A program made the translations under genes and the position numbers. This document shows positions 1 through 7,640 of a stretch of DNA of 64,000 bases, piece after piece (within the stretch, counting starts at the first letter, position 1; the number at the start of each line of letters is the position of its first letter). Below the pieces are notes generated by a model. The model did not search any database, had not been told where the DNA came from, and saw only the letters and a program-made list of their open reading frames with translations. The stretch spans positions 62,001 to 126,000 of the forward strand of contig CAWIMD010000002.1 of NCBI GenBank assembly GCA_963837165.1, in the 5' to 3' direction. This stretch comes from JAENWD01 sp963837165 (GTDB lineage: Bacteria; Acidobacteriota; Vicinamibacteria; Vicinamibacterales; JAENWD01).

Positions 1-1
1 T

Positions 2-118
2 CACGTCCCGGCTGCTGGTGATTGGAACCACGTGGATTTGTTGCCCGAAAGTCGGGCCGAAAGCGCGCGTGATTTGCGCCGCGCAATTGCGGACAATTCT
101 GGCCGGGGATTCGGTTGA
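2..118 (+). CDS. Possible 3' end of an unidentified gene (cut by window edge)
   Basis: Frame 2 is open from the window edge to a TGA at 116-118 and reads HVPAAGDWNHVDLLPES and onward, ending SGRGFG. It stops 18 bp before the DUF4258 gene on the same strand, which would suit an upstream operon member. The composition looks protein-like, but no family is recognised and only 38 codons are visible, so it could be a chance open frame. Confidence 0.3.
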   Translation, partial: HVPAAGDWNHVDLLPESRAESARDLRRAIADNSGRGFG

Positions 119-136
119 TATCATCGGACAGAACAG

Positions 137-403
137 ATGCCCTCGAAGCCTGCCTTTCCTGCGTGGTGGAATTGGGAACTCTCGTTCACACCACACGCGG
201 AACTTCGCATGGAACAGCGCGGCGTGACGGAGGTGGACGTCCGCGCTATGCTGGAGCGAGCAAGCGCGTTCGAACCGAGCGTGGTCGAGGGCCGATTCAT
301 GATCCGTGTCGCCAGGGACAGCCGGCCGTGGATCGTGATCGTGGAGCCTGACAACGACGCGTCGCTCTTGGTTGTCGTCACCGCGTATGAGGTCTCCGAA
401 TGA
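137..403 (+). CDS. DUF4258 domain protein (toxin-like small protein)
   Basis: An 88-residue protein. The segment HAELRMEQRGVTEVDVRAML near residues 20-40 is the hallmark of DUF4258, a small fold related to RelE/BrnT-type toxins; the C-terminal half has the expected strands (FMIRVARD, WIVIVEPD, LLVVVTAYE). Its stop overlaps the start of the next gene by 4 bp (ATGA), so the two are translationally coupled. DUF4258-DUF2283 pairs are common in mobile regions and are often proposed as toxin-antitoxin-like modules. Toxicity here is inference only. Confidence 0.75.
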   Translation: MPSKPAFPAWWNWELSFTPHAELRMEQRGVTEVDVRAMLERASAFEPSVVEGRFMIRVARDSRPWIVIVEPDNDASLLVVVTAYEVSE

Positions 404-672
404 CTGAGCGATCCCTTCAGGTCACGTACAGAAAAGGCAAGCCGTTTTCTGCGTACCTGCATCTCTCGCATCAGACGGGAGAAAAGAGCGCCAGGACGGT
501 TCCGTCAGACGACGGTCTGCTCGTCGTCGATCACGGGCAGAACGGGAAGGCGATCGGAGTCGAAATCACCGCGCCTTCAGCAGTGCCGTTGGATCGCCTG
601 AATCGACTCCTCAGCGAACTCGGGGAGACGCCTTTGAGCGAGCACGACTACCTGCCTGTGCGAGCGGCATAG
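400..672 (+). CDS. DUF2283-like protein, partner of the DUF4258 gene
   Basis: A 90-residue protein beginning MTERSLQVTYRKGKPFSAYL. The early beta-strand pattern and the later segment GLLVVDHGQNGKAIGVEITAP match DUF2283, whose members read roughly 'D..G...GIEI..AS'. It overlaps the DUF4258 gene by 4 bp and probably forms a two-gene operon with it. By analogy with such pairs it is the candidate antitoxin or neutralising partner, but nothing in the sequence proves this. No DNA-binding motif is visible. Confidence 0.7.
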   Translation: MTERSLQVTYRKGKPFSAYLHLSHQTGEKSARTVPSDDGLLVVDHGQNGKAIGVEITAPSAVPLDRLNRLLSELGETPLSEHDYLPVRAA

Positions 673-1339
673 GCGCTGCTTCGTTCGGCCGATCAAGATG
701 CGTTCTATCCGCGGCCATCACGCGTTGAATCATGCCGCTGTGCTCGGCGCCGTCAAGGCCGCGTCGCTGCGCTCCGCCGGCGCGTTCCGCGCCGCTTTGG
801 GCCTTTGACGGCGCCTCCGCTCAGCGCGTCGAAGCCGATGCGTGATGGCAGTCGATAATTTCGTGTTCCAGAATCCGTAAGGCGAGCGCGAATGAAGGCT
901 GTCTGGAACGTCTTCGCGGCAAGCACTCTTCGACCCAAGGACGATATGGTGCACGTATTCGGACTAAGCGGTGACACAAAGTGTCCGTCTCAACAGCAAA
1001 CGTCGAAGCAACGACCTTGACTCGACGTTGTAGCCGCGCTATTTTGCGTTAGGCGTTCAGCGTTTACGTTCTCCTCATCCGCGGCGCGCACTTCCGCCCT
1101 GTGGACCTCCATCGATCGTCGCTCTCAAGCCACGATCGCACCGGCGAGTTCGCTTCCGTTCGTTCGATCTGCTCGCGTCGTCGCTCGTGACGACGATTCG
1201 CGCGACCTACGTCGCGCGACTCGATGACGGCAAAGAGCCCTCATCCGCGCAATTGACTCGGACGTCGCCCGACACCCGGTCGACGTCCTGAGCGCGCACA
1301 CCCACAACAACTGACGGCGGATTGTGGAGGGCGTTTGCC
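673..1339. other. Gene-poor spacer with one long inverted repeat
   Basis: No convincing gene is seen in this 667 bp on either strand; short open frames have arginine/serine-rich shadow composition. The spacer contains an inverted repeat with arms at 746-760 and 800-815 (about 15 of 16 positions pair, one arm having an extra A) around a GC-rich 39 bp loop. An isolated GCGTTAGGC at 1046-1054 resembles an integron attC core, but no partner core was found. Confidence 0.5.
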
Positions 1340-1528
1340 ATGGACGAGATCCTCTCGGCCGACGTACCGACTGGCGAACTTTCAGTCGATCGGTGCCGCG
1401 AGTTGCTCGGCGACGAGGCCGCGGACCTGGACGACAACGAAATCGACCGAATTCGACGCTGTGCCGACACCCTGGCGCGGGTGGTGATCGAGATGTTCGT
1501 CAATGAGAACCGTCCGACGATCCACTAG
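1340..1528 (+). CDS. Small conserved protein upstream of recombinase
   Basis: A 62-residue protein starting at ATG 1340. The core LSVDRCRELLGDEAADLDDN followed by EIDRIRRCADTLARVVIEMF is a pattern seen in small acidic helical proteins encoded next to site-specific recombinases. The predicted structure is two or three amphipathic helices with no membrane segment. It lies 50 bp upstream of the serine recombinase on the same strand and may be co-transcribed. Function unknown; it might be an accessory or directionality factor, but that is a guess from position. Confidence 0.6.
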   Translation: MDEILSADVPTGELSVDRCRELLGDEAADLDDNEIDRIRRCADTLARVVIEMFVNENRPTIH

Positions 1529-1578
1529 CGCATGAGCACGAACTTGCGACGCGAGGCAGCAGGTCTAAGCTGCCGGAT

Positions 1579-3093
1579 ATGGTCGGCGCGGTGATCTACG
1601 TGCGCGTCAGCACCAAAGAGCAGACCGAGAACCTGAGTCTGCCGACGCAGCTAAAGGCGTGCGAGGAGTACTGCCAGCGCCAGGGCTTCAACGTGCTCGC
1701 GGCATTCCGAGAGGAGGGCGAGAGCGCGAAGACCGCTGACCGCACCGAGCTTCAAAGGCTCCTGCAGTTCTGCCGCACGAACAAGGGCAGGGTCCAGTTC
1801 GTTGTCGTCTTCAACCTGACAAGATTCGCGCGGGACAAGTACGACCACTTCGCGCTGCGCGCACATCTGAAGTCGCTCGGAATCTCGCTGCGGTCCGCCA
1901 CCGAACCAATCGACGACAGCTCCACGGGAAAACTGATGGAGGGCGTGCTTGCAGCGTTTGCGCAATTCGACAACGACGTGCGTGCCGACCGAACGCGCGG
2001 CGGAATGAAAGCAGCGCTGGAGCTCGGACGCTGGACGTTTCTCGCGCCCCTTGGTTACCTGAACGCGCACCGGTCGACCGGCCGGAGCCTGATTCCGGAT
2101 CCTGAACGAGCGCCCTTGGTGCGACGAGCCTTCCAGGATTTTGCGACTGGGCGCTTAACGAAGCATGAGGTCCGGAAGAACTTCAACGCCCTGGGCCTAA
2201 CGACTAGACGCGGCAAGCCGGTTCCGTCGCAGACGTTCGACGCCATGCTGCGAAATCGCGCCTACATCGCGCAGATCTACGTCCCTGAATTCGGACTGTC
2301 AACACGCGGCGACTTCGAACCGCTCATCACCGAGCGAATCTTCTTCCGCGTCCAGGGAATCCTCGACGGTCGCTACGAAGTGACCGCGCCCAAGCAGCGC
2401 AACGATCCGGACTTCCCGCTGCGCGGGTATGTCCGTTGCAAGACGTGCGGCAAACCGCTGACGGCGAGCTGGTCGAAAGGACGCAGCGAGTACTACGCGT
2501 ACTACCACTGCCGCGGCCGCTGTCGTGCCGTGAACATCAGCAAGGCCAAACTCGAGGAGCTGTTCGTCGAGGAACTCGCGCGCCTGCAGCCAACAGCTGG
2601 ATTCATGCGCCTCGTCAAGGATCGCGTGATGCACGCCTGGCGGGAACTGAAGACCGATGCGGCCCAACGGGTCGCTGAGATCGAGCGGCGGCAGAAAGCG
2701 ATTCGCGAGAAGCTGGACCGTTTGGATCAGGCGTTCCTGTTCGAACGGTCGATCGACATCGACACCTACGACCGCCACCGCGACAAGCTCCGCGAGGAGC
2801 TCACGCTCGCCCAGATGGACCGCCACTCCTGCGAGCTCGAGGAAATGGACGTCGAGGGCATCCTGGCCTTCGCAGAGCGTGTTCTACCGAGCGCGTCGAA
2901 CCTGTGGGTTCACTCTTCGCTCGCTCAGAAGCAGCGCCTGCAGCACGTGTTCTTTCCGGAGGGAGTTCGCTTCGACGGGAAAAGACTTGTTGGAACCGGC
3001 GCAACGCTGCCGGTTTTCAACTACTTAAGCCCTGATTCGAGCGCGAAAAAAGAATTGGTGGGCCCCCTGGGGATCGAACCCAGGACCAGCTGA
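1579..3093 (+). CDS. Large serine recombinase (resolvase/integrase)
   Basis: A 504-residue large serine recombinase. The N-terminal resolvase catalytic domain opens AVIYVRVSTKEQ with catalytic Ser11, and the conserved arginine region NLTRFARDKY lies near residue 80. A recombinase domain follows (about 150-260), then a zinc ribbon (CKTCGKPL...YYHCRGRC, about 287-320) and a charged coiled coil (about 350-440). Such enzymes integrate phages and genomic islands. The last 12 codons (VGPLGIEPRTS, TGA at 3091-3093) are antisense to the 3' half of tRNA-Lys, so the native end may once have been different. The gene abuts the tRNA 3' end, consistent with an element inserted there. Confidence 0.93.
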   Translation: MVGAVIYVRVSTKEQTENLSLPTQLKACEEYCQRQGFNVLAAFREEGESAKTADRTELQRLLQFCRTNKGRVQFVVVFNLTRFARDKYDHFALRAHLKSLGISLRSATEPIDDSSTGKLMEGVLAAFAQFDNDVRADRTRGGMKAALELGRWTFLAPLGYLNAHRSTGRSLIPDPERAPLVRRAFQDFATGRLTKHEVRKNFNALGLTTRRGKPVPSQTFDAMLRNRAYIAQIYVPEFGLSTRGDFEPLITERIFFRVQGILDGRYEVTAPKQRNDPDFPLRGYVRCKTCGKPLTASWSKGRSEYYAYYHCRGRCRAVNISKAKLEELFVEELARLQPTAGFMRLVKDRVMHAWRELKTDAAQRVAEIERRQKAIREKLDRLDQAFLFERSIDIDTYDRHRDKLREELTLAQMDRHSCELEEMDVEGILAFAERVLPSASNLWVHSSLAQKQRLQHVFFPEGVRFDGKRLVGTGATLPVFNYLSPDSSAKKELVGPLGIEPRTS

Positions 3094-3130
3094 TTAAAAG
3101 TCAGCTGCTCTACCACTGAGCTAGGGGCCC
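3056..3130 (-). tRNA. tRNA-Lys (anticodon TTT)
   Basis: The reverse strand folds into a complete cloverleaf. The acceptor stem is GGGCCCC paired with GGGGCCC, the D arm contains AGCTCAGTGGTAGAGC, and the anticodon stem GCTGA/TCAGC encloses the loop CTTTTAA (anticodon TTT). The T arm is CTGGG-TTCGATC-CCCAG, the discriminator is A, and CCA is encoded at 3056-3058. The 3' end faces the recombinase gene, which overlaps it on the other strand. tRNA 3' ends are classic integration targets. Confidence 0.97.
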
Positions 3131-3339
3131 GTTCGGGTGAACTGGCGGGGGCTTAGGCGGTGCGGTCGCGGGTTCGTCTCCGTCCTGCCCATTGTGCCCG
3201 AAATCGTGTCCATCAGGGAGCCTCGAGTCTGCTGGCCGGCCGTCGTTGCCGCTGGGGACGCTTCAGGTACCGGGTCAGCAGCACGACCAGTTCGTCCACG
3301 AGCCGTCCGCTCGCGACCTCCGCGGGCCGATCGACGATC

Positions 3340-4160
3340 CGTTGTGGATCACCGCGTGCGCCACGGTCGCGATCATCGCCGGCACCGTCGCGGCCGCTGG
3401 TCCCGAGGCCAACATCCCCCCCGGCGCCCGTGTCTGCTGGACGGCCGTGTTCGGATCCTGCGCGACGCACGTGGTCGCGCGCGCGGCCCTGCTGGCGCCG
3501 GTACCCGACGACCTTCCGCTTGAAGAGGCGGCAACCTCGCTCATGCGGCGGTCACGGCCGAAGGGCTGGCGCGTCACTGGCTGCTCGCGCCGGGCGCGGT
3601 CGCCGCTGTGTGGGGAGCGGCCGGAGCGGTCGGCCGGTGCCTCGTCTCCCGACTGGCGGACGGCGGAGTCCGCGTGATTGGCATCGCCAGCGGCCGGAGG
3701 ACCGAGGCCGTGCGTGCGGTCGGCGCGTTCCGGGCGATCGACCGCTGCCGCGAGGACGTTCGCGCGCTCGTGCACGAATTCACCGGCGGTCGGGGGGCCG
3801 CTGCGGTCTTCGATCCGGTGGGCGCGACGACGTCCGAGACGAGCCTCGCGCTGCTCGCGCCGCGAGGCTGCCTGGTGAACTACGGCCAACTGGGTGGAGC
3901 GCTGCCGGCGGTCGATCTCGCGCAGCTGATGGAGGCCGACTCGATCTTCGTGACCAAGTACGGCCCGCGAGCCGCGGTCGTGGCAATCGAGGAGCTGGCC
4001 CCGGTCATCTCCTCGGCCCTGCTCCGTGCGCGAACGCAGCCGCTCTCGGCCGGTGTCGCCGCGTGCTATCCGCTCGACTCGGTGGTCGACGCCTTTCGCA
4101 CGATGGAGGCGGGCGTCGGGCAAGGTTCTCGTGCGTCCTGGGCGAGACCTGAGTCGATCC
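3340..4160 (+). pseudogene. Decayed NADPH:quinone oxidoreductase (zinc-type ADH superfamily)
   Basis: Fragments of one MDR-family oxidoreductase appear in successive frames. The first (to about 3540) reads GTVAAAGPEANIPPGARVCW and ALLAPVPDDLPLEEAATSL. The second (about 3540-4115) has the Rossmann signature WGAAGAVGRCLVSRLADGG and FDPVGATTSETSLALLAPRG. The third carries the terminal GKVLVRPG. About 60 N-terminal residues are missing. Two frameshifts and a truncated start make it non-functional as read. Just upstream on the minus strand (about 3213-3340) a piece reading VASGRLVDELVVLLTRYL resembles a TetR C-terminus; divergent TetR/oxidoreductase pairs are common, so both may have lost their 5' ends. 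Confidence 0.75.
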
Positions 4161-4315
4161 CGTCAGGTGCCGGAGCGCCGCGTCTACGCACCGCCAGCAG
4201 TGCAGAGGAGGTGAGGGCGACGGACCGGATACGTGGGAGGTGCGTTAGGGCGCGGCACGCGGGAGGCGAGGACGCGATGAAGGTGAATACGCAGCGATAG
4301 GCGAGGGCAGGCAGG

Positions 4316-4489
4316 TCAGGCCCGGCTCGTTATCGGCTGCCACGGGGGGTACACGTGGAGGAGGTGGAGGACCTCATCGGTCCCGAGCGAGAGCACGACG
4401 ACAACGACGAATCCGGCGACGACGGCCAGGGTGCTTCGGCAATCCAACTGAGCGGCTTTCTGCATCTCCTGAACGGCGTAATCCGCCAC
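4316..4489 (-). CDS. Possible small single-pass membrane protein
   Basis: A frame opening at GTG 4489 (57 codons) reads VADYAVQEMQKAAQLD, then a strongly hydrophobic stretch TLAVVAGFVVVVVLSLG, then a short hydrophilic tail to TGA. The amphipathic helix plus membrane helix looks like a real protein and the frame is open further upstream. There is no clear ribosome binding site and no family match. It may be a remnant in this decayed region. Confidence 0.3.
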   Translation of the reverse strand: MADYAVQEMQKAAQLDCRSTLAVVAGFVVVVVLSLGTDEVLHLLHVYPPWQPITSRA

Positions 4490-4593
4490 TCTAGCGATGC
4501 GCTCACGTCCTTGGTGTCGGTCAGCATCTCAAGGCATCTCCCAACAAGAGAAGCGATTCAGCCAGCCGCCGTGTCCTTCGTGTCTGATCATTC

Positions 4594-5212
4594 TAAGAAG
4601 TAAAGGTAGTCACGCCGAAACGTGAATCGAAGTCGGCAAGGATGGGGTTGAGCATTTCGGAAAGGCTTTTCACGAATTCAGTAGCCCCAGGGCGGCGTCG
4701 CTTTGGGCGGTCATTCAGGATTAGCCTGATGCAGGCAAACGCGGCCGCGACGCAGACCTTGGCGCTGCCGAAGCCGAAGCTGATAAATCGCCATTCGACG
4801 CCCGAGTTAGGTACCGGATGTTGCACGGGCACCGAGTAGTCCCCGGATGGATGCACCGTCAGATCTCGGAATCTATAGATCTCACCGAATAGCGTTCGTG
4901 TACGGCCAGCGGTCCCCGGGCTGAGGCTGAAAGTACGCGGAGAACCTCTGAGACCTGCATATATCGTGCGGTCTTCCTCCGTCTCCAAGTCTCGATCGTT
5001 CCCGCGGGTAACACCGCCCGACTGAGGACGCATAGAGTGCGTCCAGTGCAATCGCCGCTGCCGCCACGGCCTGCATGCCACCCATACACTCCCGCTCTAG
5101 AGCCGCGCCAATCGCAGGTTCGTCATTGATGCCGCAGGCGCTGCGAACGGCGTCAGCGGCGGTTCGACACTCATCGAGGTGTCACCGCGAGTTCGAGCCA
5201 GTAAACCGACAT
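4594..5212 (-). pseudogene. Decayed conserved hypothetical gene with multiple frameshifts
   Basis: Read from ATG 5212 leftward, one protein runs through several frames. MSVYWLELAVT comes first; a shift near 5180 leads to HLDECRTAADAVRSACGIND and ALERECMGGMQAVAAAAIAL; a shift near 5030 leads to TIETWRRRKTARYMQVSEVL; and a shift near 4945 leads to RTRTLFGEIYRFRDLTVHPS and a C-terminus ending VTTFTS. The order matches a family of uncharacterised proteins with an 'EIFRFRD.AVHP' motif. Local GC is lower than in the flanks. Three shifts in one gene favour genuine decay over sequencing error. Confidence 0.65.
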
Positions 5213-5510
5213 GTCTAGTCTGACGCTGAATGTGGCCGAGACATCGTCACGGAGCCGCCACCCATCGAGAAGCTCAGATTGCTGATCAGCACCCGGTGAT
5301 AAATACCCCTCCGCCCTGTCCTTTTGGTGTTTTGTCCATTCGGTAAGAAGAGGCAGTTCTGGCAGTCACCAAGCAATCCGACGCCAGCCAGGCCAAGCTG
5401 GTTCGGGGCAGATCCACGACGAAGGTTCTTCACGGTGCCGATCGGGGGGGCGATCAGCACAGTGAAGCTGCACGCTCACTCGGACGCCCGGAACACGACC
5501 GTCTGGCCGG
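5213..5510. other. Spacer without recognisable gene
   Basis: A 298 bp stretch between the decayed hypothetical gene and the end of the GH42 gene. A minus-strand frame (5215-5460) contains QLGLAGVGLLGDCQNCLFLP, which is not recognised and has no clear start signal. GC is lower than average. I see no RNA gene or clear terminator. Confidence 0.4.
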
Positions 5511-7619
5511 TCAGTGGGTCTGGCAGCTGCGCTCCTCGACAATCGCGACGCCCCAGGGCGACAGCGCGATGTCTCCGGATGGAGCAACAACCGAGTCCGA
5601 CAGCAGGTCGCGTCCTTCTGCAAACGGGTACGTCACCCGGTGCGCGGTGTCGGAGTAGTTCAGGAAGTAGTGCAGCGGGCAGCCCTTGCCGTTCACGCCG
5701 TTGCGGACGATGAGCGGAAAGCGGATCCCGTGCGCGGGCAGCACGCCGGCGCGCTCGGCCGTCTGTTCGAGCACCTTCGAGATGATGGCGTCGCTGGGCA
5801 TGGCGCCCACGTACGTCACCTCGCCCTTCCCGTACTGGTTGCGCGTGATCGCCGCGTACTGTCCCCAGACGGGATGGTCGTACTTGGCGAGAACGGTGGC
5901 GGTGGTCGGCGTCAGGAACTCCATCCACCATCTCACCTGGTTCTGCTCCGGACCGACGCCGAACGGATCGCCGGCGAGGCCCACCTTGTCCGGGATGGTG
6001 AACTGGCTGTAGGTCGCGCCCACCGCCTCTGCCAGGCCTCCAGGCTGGAGAGTCGTTCGGACCTTGACGTTCTCGTCGGAGAAGCCGCTCTTGAAGGTGT
6101 ACACGACAGAGCCGCCGTTCCGCGCGAACACGTTCAGCCGGTCGATCTCCCCGTCGGACGCCGCGTAGAGCGCCGGCACCACGAGCATCTTGTACCGGGC
6201 GAGGTCCTGCACGGATGGGTCGACGAGATCGACCTCGACGTTCATCCGGTAGAGCGCGTCGTAGAACGGCCGCAGGACGTCGTTGTAGTCCTGCCTCGTC
6301 CCCCAGCCGAACCGGAAGGCGTTGAACGCCGTCAGGGCGTTGTTGCTGAAGTAGACGGCGACCTTGTTGGTCTTGCGCAGGTCGACCAGGTCCGGGCCGA
6401 TGCGGCCGAGCTCGTTGCCGATCCGCACGGCTTCCTCGTAGGTCGGGTTCGGCGCGTAGTCCTGCGAGAGCAGTCCCCGCCAATAGGTCTCGGCGCTGTT
6501 CGTCGTCGTGGCCCAGTGCCAGTAGGCGACCATGTTCGCCCCCGACGCGAGGTGGCTGTACGCCTGCAGGCGGAGCTGCCCGGGGTACGGTGTCCAGTCG
6601 GGGTTGCCCTGCGCCTGCGTCTCGATGACGAGATAGTTCCTGCCGCCCTTCATCGAGCGCGCCAGGTCGCCGCCAAGCGCAATCTCGGCCCCGGTCAGCC
6701 TGTCCTGGGTCGGATGGTAGATGTCGATGCCGGCGATATCCAGCGCACGGGCGGCGGCGAAATGGTCGACCTGGTGCTGAATTCCATAGGAGTAGCCGCG
6801 CCAGTCGAGGTCGAAGTTCTGCGTGGTGAACTGGTCCGGCCGCGCCAGCTCACGCACGATGCCCGCCTGCCACGCGAGGTAGTCGGTCACGAGGCTCCGC
6901 TGGAAGGCGGCGAAGGCCGCGGAGACGCTGGCGTTGACCGTGCCGTCGGTGGAGGGGAAGTCCTCCCACCGATTGATGCGATTGCTCCAGTAGTTCAATC
7001 CCCAGGCGTCGTTCAGGGCATCGAGGTTCTTGAACCTTTCGCGGACGTGTGCCACGAAGCCGGCCTGCACGCCGGGTCCGCTGACGTCGTAGGGCTTCGT
7101 CTCGTTGTCCACCTGATACCCGATCACGGCGGGATGCGAGCGCACGTGGGCAACGAGCGCCCGGATCATCGCTTCGGCCGCGCGCCGGAAGTTCGGATTC
7201 GTGATGTCCATGTTCTGCCGCGGTCCGAACTTGCCCTGTCCCGCGGGCGTGACCACGAGCACGTCGGGATGCGCTCGCGCCAGCCAGGTGGGGATGGCGT
7301 AGGTGGGCGTGCCGACGATGACCTTGATGCCCGCCTTGCGCATGGCGTCCAGGACGCGGTCGATGTGGCGGAAGTCGAAGACGCCCTCCTGCGGCTCCAT
7401 CGTGCCCCACGTGGATTCGCCGATGCGGACCACGTTGAGCCCGGCATGGGTCATCATGCGCACGTCGGCGTCGAGACGATCGTACGGGGAATACTCGTCG
7501 TAGTAGGCAGCGCCGAAGAGGATCGTCCGAGGGGCAGCGGCGGACCTGGCGCCCGTCGGTCCCCCGAACAGGCAATACACGCCGCCGCTGAGCGCCAGCA
7601 GCCAGCGAAGCCACGTCAT
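5511..7619 (-). CDS. Exported GH42-family beta-galactosidase
   Basis: A 702-residue protein with an N-terminal hydrophobic signal (WLRWLLALSGGVYCLFG). A glycoside hydrolase 42 TIM barrel begins at LFGAAYYDEYSPYDRLDADV. The expected catalytic pair is visible: the acid/base glutamate in GYQVDNETKP (Glu173) and the nucleophile in NYLVIETQAQGN (Glu333). Trimerisation (NKVAVYFSNNALTAFN) and C-terminal beta domains follow. Length fits GH42. The signal suggests action on beta-galactosides outside the cytoplasm. It lies 21 bp after the next gene, transcribed in the same direction, so the two probably form an operon for polysaccharide or glycoside use. Confidence 0.9.
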   Translation of the reverse strand: MTWLRWLLALSGGVYCLFGGPTGARSAAAPRTILFGAAYYDEYSPYDRLDADVRMMTHAGLNVVRIGESTWGTMEPQEGVFDFRHIDRVLDAMRKAGIKVIVGTPTYAIPTWLARAHPDVLVVTPAGQGKFGPRQNMDITNPNFRRAAEAMIRALVAHVRSHPAVIGYQVDNETKPYDVSGPGVQAGFVAHVRERFKNLDALNDAWGLNYWSNRINRWEDFPSTDGTVNASVSAAFAAFQRSLVTDYLAWQAGIVRELARPDQFTTQNFDLDWRGYSYGIQHQVDHFAAARALDIAGIDIYHPTQDRLTGAEIALGGDLARSMKGGRNYLVIETQAQGNPDWTPYPGQLRLQAYSHLASGANMVAYWHWATTTNSAETYWRGLLSQDYAPNPTYEEAVRIGNELGRIGPDLVDLRKTNKVAVYFSNNALTAFNAFRFGWGTRQDYNDVLRPFYDALYRMNVEVDLVDPSVQDLARYKMLVVPALYAASDGEIDRLNVFARNGGSVVYTFKSGFSDENVKVRTTLQPGGLAEAVGATYSQFTIPDKVGLAGDPFGVGPEQNQVRWWMEFLTPTTATVLAKYDHPVWGQYAAITRNQYGKGEVTYVGAMPSDAIISKVLEQTAERAGVLPAHGIRFPLIVRNGVNGKGCPLHYFLNYSDTAHRVTYPFAEGRDLLSDSVVAPSGDIALSPWGVAIVEERSCQTH

Positions 7620-7640
7620 CTCACGCCCCCAGGTGCGGTG

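Noticed and set aside
1046..1054. Integron attC-like core GCGTTAGGC
   Set aside because: No opposite core (RYYYAAC) at a proper distance, no integron integrase, and the nearby inverted repeat is not in attC arrangement.
3056..3093. Protein ending VGPLGIEPRTS as a meaningful recombinase C-terminus
   Set aside because: This string is the usual antisense translation of a tRNA T arm; it is a consequence of reading into tRNA-Lys rather than a conserved domain.
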